A DNA stretch of 64,000 bases from Pseudoips prasinana (Eukaryota; Arthropoda; Insecta; Lepidoptera; Nolidae): NCBI GenBank assembly GCA_951640165.1, contig OX621250.1, positions 14,409,501 to 14,473,500 on the forward strand. The letters are read 5' to 3'. The notes under the pieces were generated by a model. The model was not told where the DNA came from and did not search any database. It saw only the letters and a program-made list of their open reading frames with translations. Of this stretch, positions 57,354 through 64,000 are shown in pieces (the stretch's first letter is position 1; each line of letters opens with the position of its first letter). A program made the translations under genes and the position numbers.

Positions 57354-59019
57354 TCAAGTACCCCGCGACACAGGGATTAGATTCCCAAGTTTGGGCGTTG
57401 TCTTTTTAAAACTAAAACAAAAAGAAAAGAATTTAAAATGTGCTCGGTTAATAGGCAGTAAACAATTATGAACTCAAAGCTACGTGCGATGATTTTAGAA
57501 CTGACTCGAACGGAGGGACTCTACCTGCGGAATAGCAATTCTATTTATTTTCATTTTGAGAGAAAATTTATATTTCGAATTATGTACAGACACCAGCACA
57601 TCTAGCTACCCCAATCTGTCACATTTCTTTTATAGATTTTCAACTTTATCACAAAAGCATAAGGTTCACTTTCAATTGGGGAAATTTGATAGATTGGGGT
57701 AACTTGATTTGCTGGAGTCTGTACATTTCTATTTTATATTCTAGCATTACTAACCCACGAAAATTTGACTCCTAATTTGAAATACATGTCATATTAAACT
57801 AGGAACCAAATGTGGGAACCAATCGCGTTATATTTCGTATAATTTATGACCGTAAAAACATTATACTTCACCATGTCAGCCAAATTACGTCCACAGTTGG
57901 ACAAAATCCTCCGCAAAGTTCACAGAAAAACGCTGCTACCCGTTCTCTGGTAGGTTTTTCTTCAGGACGATTTCTTATATACTTACTTTATCGATTTTAC
58001 GTAAATGGTCGAAACTCCAGCTCAAGAAATACTATTGCCATTACCATTACTGTTTCATTGATAAAATTATAACTCGTCAATGTTATGTATTGACGAGTTA
58101 TAATTTTATCAATGAAACAGTAATGGTAACTGGTTGGTTTTATGGTTTTACTTTTATGGCAACATAAAAGTCGTTTGACAAACGGAAAAAGGAAAGTGTA
58201 TTAAACTCTTTTATTTTAGCCAATTCTCCAACAATTATTCCTAACAGCTACATTTTCGTCTAGTAGAGCAAAAGATATCCCCATATTTAACAGAAATTAT
58301 GGTCACTCTACTCGAACATTATAAGAGATATCATTATTTTTGAGATTACACGCGTAGAAAATTGTCCTGAGGAAGAGACCTGCGGAAAAGCATTCCTATT
58401 TTTTTTTAATTTTGAGAGAAAATTTTAATTTTCGAATTATTTTCATTTCATTATGTTTTCAGCATTACTAACCGTCAAAAATTTGGCTTTTAATTTGAAA
58501 TATATATTAAATAGAAACTAAATGTGGGACGCTAAATTGTTCCAATCATAATGACCGTAAAATCAACTGCACTGCTGGATAAAACTCACGAGATAAAGCA
58601 TGATAATGTACCTTTTGGAATTATAAATCTTAAAATATTTACGCGATAGTATATGTGTTTTGACTAAGCATACTCCACACACACACACTCATTTTTTTTA
58701 ACTTATTTTAAACCATTACCAAATAAATACGTTAGATAAGTTGTGCATTGAATGTAGATCAAAAGTATCTATACTACCATATATATATATATGGTAGCAT
58801 GGATCATGTAAAGGATAATCATATATATCCATACTTAATATGAGAAATGCGAAATTAACTCTATCTATCTGTATATATGTAACAGATAGTTCAATTCCTG
58901 AGGAAGGACAGAGAGTATTTATCCCACTGCTTGGCACAGGTTTAACGTGGTGCACGCGAGTACGGCCGCGGGAAAACGATAGTATGCAGCCAATTTTGAT
59001 GTACCTACATTAAATCAAA
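57354..59019. other. Central region of the foldback composite
   Basis: No gene is supported. It repeats words found near 61600-61830 (GGGCGTTGTCTTTTTAAAAC, GGTTAATAGGCAGTAA) and holds an RTE 3'-end piece (57875-57960), a 41-bp palindrome (58041-58129) and a small AT palindrome (CTACCATATATATATATATGG near 58776). Confidence 0.5.
58041..58129. repeat. 41-bp perfect inverted repeat
   Basis: The left arm 58041-58081 (TTACCATTACTGTTTCATTG...) and right arm 58089-58129 are exact reverse complements around the 7-nt loop GTTATGT. Parts of the arm also occur at 26285 and 62200, in the middles of related foldback copies, so this is probably the axis of one element. Confidence 0.9.
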
Positions 59020-61160
59020 TCAATCAAAATAAATTTTATTTTCTCTTCACAATGGTTATATACTAGTTATTATGTGGTATTACACATATACTATGTGACA
59101 TAACATTGTGAGAGACCAGAGCCTGTTGTAGGTTCAAACAAACCTGTATTACAGGTCTCTGGGACCCTCCCGGAGCTTGAAGACAAGGTTATATCGAGCG
59201 GCATATATATATTTAGTTTAAACAAAACAAAAAATAAAAAAGTAAAATTAATAATAGTACATATTTGCCAGAGTGTGTAAATAAAATGTAAAACGAGAAA
59301 TATAATATAAAAAATACTGTGTACTGTGTGTTGCGTGAGAGTTGAGTGTAATTGTGTGTAGCTAAAAATTCATAGAATGAAAGTATGAATAAGTTGAGAC
59401 AGTACCAGGATTCATTGTATAAAATAAACCATATTCTCAGTTTCTTCATAATTAAGTGTTTTCAGATAGTTTATAATAGCAACCTTACACTTGGTATACG
59501 TAAGAGAATAAATATTTAAGATGGCATTTAATTTATTATAGAGATAGGGACCCAAGAAATTAAAGAATTTTTGTGCCAGTGATGTATTGAATTTAGTTTT
59601 TTCACATACTTTCCCTTTACGGCGTTTGTGTTGTAGTAGATTTGGGTCGTAATGCAATAGAGAATGCTGTTTTAAAATTGTGCGAAGAATGTAAGATTTA
59701 CGAACCGTGAGGATACCCCAAATTTTGTAAACTTCAACAGTTGGATGCCTAAAGGGTAAACCAGCTCCCACCTTAAGGATAGCACGCTGCGCCCTCTCGA
59801 CTTCAATGAGGTGGGACTTGGCTGCTCCTCCCCAGGATGTGATGCAATAATCAGTCAGGGATTGGCAAACTGCATAGTAAACCATTTTGATGATCCTTTT
59901 ATCTGCTACGTGCTTAAGAGTCTTAAAGATGTAAATTAATTTCCGTAGCCGATTGACAAGGTTATTGATGTGAGGTTTGAAAGTAAGACATTGGTCTATT
60001 GTTACCCCCAGATATATAATGGAATCCGCTTTATCAATAGAGGTACAAGAACAGGCAGAGCCGTTCAACCCGCAGATGTGGTAGGTGATAAGGAGTGTTG
60101 GTGGGGGTAGGAGGTTATGTCTAGGAGCGAAAGTAATAAATTTAGTTTTACCCACATTTAATGTCAGAGAGTTAGATTGAAGCCATTTACTAACTTTGTT
60201 TACACCTTTCTGAGCCAGATCAAATGCTTCAGCCCAGCTATCACTATTGAATGAAATAGCTGTGTCGTCAGCAAACGTGATTGTATGTCCCCTTTGAAGT
60301 TGAGTCCGACAGAGATCATTGATATAGATTAGGAACAATGTTGGCCCGAGAATGCTTCCCTGGGGGACACCAAATTCGATAGGGAGTTCATCACTAATTC
60401 TCTGGTCTATCTTAACCCTTTGGCGTCTGTATGTCAAATAATTTTTAAACAGTTCTAAAGGACCACCTCTAACACCAATTAGTTCCAGTTTTTTAATTAG
60501 GAGCGGAATCGAAACCGTGTCGAAAGCCTTTGCTATGTCCAGAAACACAGCGACACACTTTTCCTTTTTGTCCAAATTAGAGATGATTGGTTGCAGCAGC
60601 TCGTGCACTGCGTCGTTTGTGGATTTGTAACGACGGAAACCAAACTGGTTGGTAGAAAGAATCTGATTGCTCTCTAAGTAAGATACTAAACGGATATTTA
60701 TTAGGCGCTCCAGAATTTTAGACATTATAGGCAAAATGGAAATAGTTTCCAACACAGTCCCGTCTCCCGCCCTTATGGATGGGTTTTACGAGTGCTAATT
60801 TAAATGCAGTAGGAAAGATACTAGTTGAAAATGACAGATTACATATATGTGTAATGGGAGTAGCAAGCAAACTTAGATATCTTTTAATGATTTTACCTGA
60901 AATTAGGTCCATTCCTACCGCGCAGTTTTCCTTTAAACCTAAAATAACACTAGTGATCTCATCCTCATCAGTAGGTATCAGGGCTAGTGAGTGAATGGGT
61001 GTGCTAGAGAAGTTGAGTGATGGAGGTTGATTATTGGAGGAAACTGGGATTTGATTAGCGAGGTTACTTCCAATAGTAGCAAAGTATTCATTAACGTAAT
61101 TCAAGCTGTTAACTGGATTATTCTCGGAAACAAGGCCGGAGGAAGGTAAATACACAACGT
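59020..61160 (-). mobile_element. CR1/Jockey-superclade LINE, 5'-truncated, one frameshift
   Basis: On the minus strand, frame 61155-60718 holds the pre-RT region and E-N-C-A-V-G-M-D, V-K-P-I-H-K-G-G. After a frameshift at about 60750, frame 60755-59412 holds the rest: S-I-L-P-I-M-S-K, Q-F-G-F-R, F-L-D-I-A-K-A-F-D-T-V, G-V-P-Q-G-S-I-L-G-P-T, T-F-A-D-D-T-A and the C-terminal S-W-G-G-A-A-K-S-H, V-E-R-A-Q-R-A-I-L-K-V blocks. The 3' UTR (59411-59020) contains AAACCTGTATTAC, as does the LINE at 18604. The active site is intact. ORF1 and endonuclease are absent. Confidence 0.88.
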
Positions 61161-61454
61161 ATCCAAAGTATTTACCCGTGTTAAGCCAGGTTAAGTAAAA
61201 AACTTTAAAAAATTAGATATTTTTATGCATCACAGCTTGAAAATCAACAAAAATATACAGATTACAATAACATAACTATTACCCTCAATAATCAACAAAT
61301 AAAATAAAATTCTTAATAAAGCTTTACAAAACACATTTCAAGAAAATGAGAAATACATAACTATTTAAGTATAAAAAAGTCAAAAATCACATTTTTAGAC
61401 GAAAATAATAGTACATTGAACTGTTTTGTATTAGCAAATTCTACAACAATTATT
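61161..61454. other. Unassigned AT-rich stretch
   Basis: It lies between the truncated LINE and the next foldback arm. No gene is seen. Confidence 0.4.
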
Positions 61455-63076
61455 GTGAAATGTTCAATTAACAAAAAGATTTAGATCACTATCCCAAGTA
61501 GTTACTGAGATCTCCATGGCATGGCCGCGCAATCGTGCACGTTACGTTCGCGCGGCCAACTTAAAACCCCTGTAACTTCTTTATTTCTCCTTTGACAAAG
61601 TGATTGCCAAGTGTGGGCGTTGTCTTTTTAAAACGAAAAGAAAAAAAAGAAAAGAATTTAAGATGTAGTCGGTTAATAGGCAGTAATATAACAATTATGA
61701 ACTCAAAGCTACGTGTGATGATTGTTGAACTGACTCGAGCGAAGGGACTCTACCTACGGAATAGCAATTCTATTTATTTTCATTTTGAGAAAAAAATAAA
61801 ATAAAAATTATATTTCGAATGATGTACCTACATTTCTATTTTATATTTCTAGCATTACTAACCCACGAAAATTTGACTCCTAATTTGAAATACATGTTAA
61901 ATTAGGAACCAAATGTGGGACGTTAAATTGTTCCAATCGCGTTATATTTCGTATAATTTATGACCGTAAAAACATTTAGCATGTCAGCCAAAATACGTCC
62001 ACTGTTGGACAAAATCCTCCGCAAAGTTCACAGAAAAACGCTGCTGCCCGTTCTCTGGTAGGTTTTCCTTCGGGACGATTTCTAGGCCCCCCACGGGATG
62101 AGATGGGGTGATGATATTCGACGCCGTTACCACACAGCGAATTCGTAATAATTATACTTATACTTTATCGATTTTACGTAAAAGGTCGAAACTTGTTGCC
62201 ATTACCATTACTGTTTCATTGATAAAATTATAACTCGTCAATACATAACACAACATAAAAGTCGTTTGACAAACGGAAAAAGGAAAGTGCATTAAACTCT
62301 TTTATTTTAGCCAATTCTCCAACAATTATTCCTAACAGGTACATTTTCGTCCAATAGAGCAAAAGATATCCCCATATTTAACAGAAATTATGGTCACTCT
62401 ATTCGAACATTATAAGAGACATCATAATTTTTGAGATTACACGCGTAGAAAATTTTCCTGGGGGTAAAACGCTATGTCAATCTGATTAGGTTAATATTGC
62501 GAATAAATGGATGTTAACACCGAAATCTTAACAATTATAGATAATGAGATATCAGCGTTCAAAGTAACGTTACGATTGCGCGGCCACGTAACTTTTGTTT
62601 TGCCTTTATTTCGTCAGTTTAAATAAACTTTGGTGGCATTAAATGCTTTCAATACTTTGGACATATTAAAACCTTTCTTCTAGTAACAGTTTTAATGCAT
62701 GATATCTTAAGTTTAGAAGAAATAATCGAGATTAAAGAAACATCATTTGCACGATTGCGCGGCCATAACTTCCAAGGTAAATATTTCGTGAAATATTGAT
62801 CTTAGTCTTATAATTCTTTTTTTGACAATTGTTGAGAAATTAAATGTTCAATTAACAAAAAGATTTAGATCTCTATCCCAAGTAGTTACTGAAATCTCCA
62901 TGGCCGCGCAATCGTGCACGTTACGTTCGCGCGGCCAACTTAAAACCCCTGTAACTTCTTTATTTCTGCTTTGACAAAGTTTTGGTTTGTTCCTTTCGAT
63001 TTTGACTAATTTTGACAAACAATATAGCGAGTTCTTTTTCTGTTTGGATAACGTGGCGGAGCAATCGTGACGCACA

Positions 63077-64000
63077 CTGATTTCCATAGTACAAGTCCTG
63101 CTTAGTTTGGGATCAGATGGCCGTGTGTGAATAATGTCCCAGGATATTATTATTCTTATATGCACCAACATATAACTCCCACTAGTTGCAAACGACAGGA
63201 AAATAAATGAACATCTAATAATTTCAAAGGAATGCCCAGTTGAAATAAATATATCTGCACACGATAACTTCATAAATTCTAAAAATTATCGATAATTTCA
63301 TATTTACTATATATACCTTATGGGCGTAGTTCTGTTTTAACATTTTAATGTTCCAGAGTTCCTTAAACGAACTAATGGGAGGTCTGCAAGAGTTAACAGC
63401 CCAAATAGACTTGCCTCAACACTTCGCAGAAGAACATACCATCCTCATAACTGACGACACCGTGGTGGAACACCATACCCTTTGCGATTAGCGCGAGGTG
63501 TCTTCATATATTTATTCAAGAAATTTAATATTACATCGGCTGGTTAGCTCGCGGCGAATTGGTTAGCCGTGAAATAGCAAACCCAAATATTCATCAATGG
63601 CATAGTAGACATTCTCTCAACCGCGTTTGACCAATGGAAATGTCTATTCCTTAAATATGATATCCATGTTTTAATTGGCCGAACATTGTAGGGAGACTAA
63701 TCTATCATTCTAGCTCTGATGATGCGTTGATATCAAGGACCCGTCTCTTATTTTTACATGATTAGGAATACTGTCGCCGCGAGTTATCCAAATAAAAAAA
63801 ATGTATTGTTATGCTATGTCAGTATTTTTAAATAGTTTAGATTTTATAAGAAATTATTTACTGATCAAGGTCTGAATCTCAAAATATAAAAATGTCGACA
63901 TTGAAAAACTGTGATATATGTTTTAGTCCGTCCTTCCAGACCACCGACATAATCAGTTCAGGTATAACCATAAAATAAATAAAAAACCAATTTAATTTAT
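63077..64000 (+). repeat. Unit 4 of the segmental duplication, right piece (runs off the window)
   Basis: It resumes inside SINE2 (CTGATTTCCATAGTACAAG, to about 63157), then follows unit order through the terminal exon and 3' flank to the window end. It shares with unit 3 the ATGGCATAGTAGACATTC insert near 63597. Confidence 0.9.
63357..63491 (+). CDS. Terminal exon C, unit 4 copy (intact frame)
   Basis: The acceptor TTAATGTTCCAG|A, 44 codons and TAG are kept. Relative to unit 1 there is one replacement (Asp to His in the Pro-Gln-Asp-Phe segment, from CAAGACTTC to CAACACTTC) and one silent change (GTC to GTG). It is an alternative last exon or a passive duplicate. Confidence 0.55.
   Translation, partial: SSLNELMGGLQELTAQIDLPQHFAEEHTILITDDTVVEHHTLCD

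Larger units (their letters stand above)
54879..63076. mobile_element. Composite of nested foldback elements
   Basis: TGTGCGTCACGATTGCTCCG starts a complete left arm at 54879-55622, immediately followed by a second, damaged left arm from 55623. On the right, a truncated arm (about 61455-61600) precedes a full right arm ending at 63076. The family is that of the element at 25452-27497, with the same GGCCGCGCAATCGT words. Interior insertions are a LINE end (55876-56590), a Helitron (57106-57353) and a LINE (about 59020-61160). The two flanks do not match one target site: the left is unrelated sequence, the right is the middle of SINE2, so a deletion or rearrangement accompanied it. Confidence 0.8.

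Overview
This looks like a eukaryotic, almost certainly insect and probably lepidopteran, genomic window. The evidence is low-GC intergenic DNA, GT-AG introns, RTE-type retrotransposons ending in GAT/ATG repeats, tRNA-derived SINEs ending in ATT repeats, Jockey/CR1-like LINEs, a Gypsy element, mariner and Tigger/pogo-type transposases and a short Helitron. Nothing bacterial (operons, Shine-Dalgarno sites, CRISPR) is visible. The species is inferred from repeat types only.

One host gene can be followed in pieces on the + strand. An exon at 3711-3901 ends in phase 2 at a GT donor. It joins in frame to an exon at 15681-15813, which joins in phase 0 to a terminal exon at 17212-17346 ending in TAG. 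I do not recognise the protein family. The first of these exons, with a sliver of intron, has been amplified into a GC-rich head-to-tail array of 63 full 177-bp copies (3780-14930, plus a partial copy). This is the most unusual feature of the window. Because 177 is a multiple of 3, the array stays open through very long reading frames, but these are probably a by-product.

The 3' end of the gene is also tandemly duplicated. A unit of about 2.6 kb (intron with two SINEs, terminal exon, 3' flank) occurs four times: 15856-18470, then units starting at 18471, 29239 and 53947, the last running off the window. Exon B is present only once. Units 2, 3 and 4 have been split by later insertions. Unit 2 carries a LINE (18604-24664), itself hit by a TIR transposon (18683-20909), and a 2-kb foldback element (25452-27497) with a 10-bp target duplication. 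Unit 3 carries a 22-kb nested block (30485-52433) bounded by an 18-bp TIR. Unit 4 carries a short palindromic element and an 8-kb composite of foldback arms (54879-63076) containing LINE fragments and a Helitron.

Within the 22-kb block the likely order is: a Tigger/pogo-like element (transposase 31253-33166, later hit by a mariner fragment and a Jockey-type LINE); a second DNA transposon with a C-G-G-Q-N motif transposase (49024-51620); a Gypsy element (LTR pieces 38432-38611 and 48698-48877, gag-pol 45517-48268) in that transposon; a Jockey-type LINE (38608-38883 plus 43089-45516) in the Gypsy; a TIR element (38884-43088) with an ATAT target duplication in the LINE; and an RTE (39431-42290) in that. 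The left 3.5 kb of the window is another LINE fragment followed by a broken RTE and a SINE that ends about 30 bp before the first host exon. Every transposon protein in the window carries at least one frameshift, stop or truncation, so I see no intact autonomous element.
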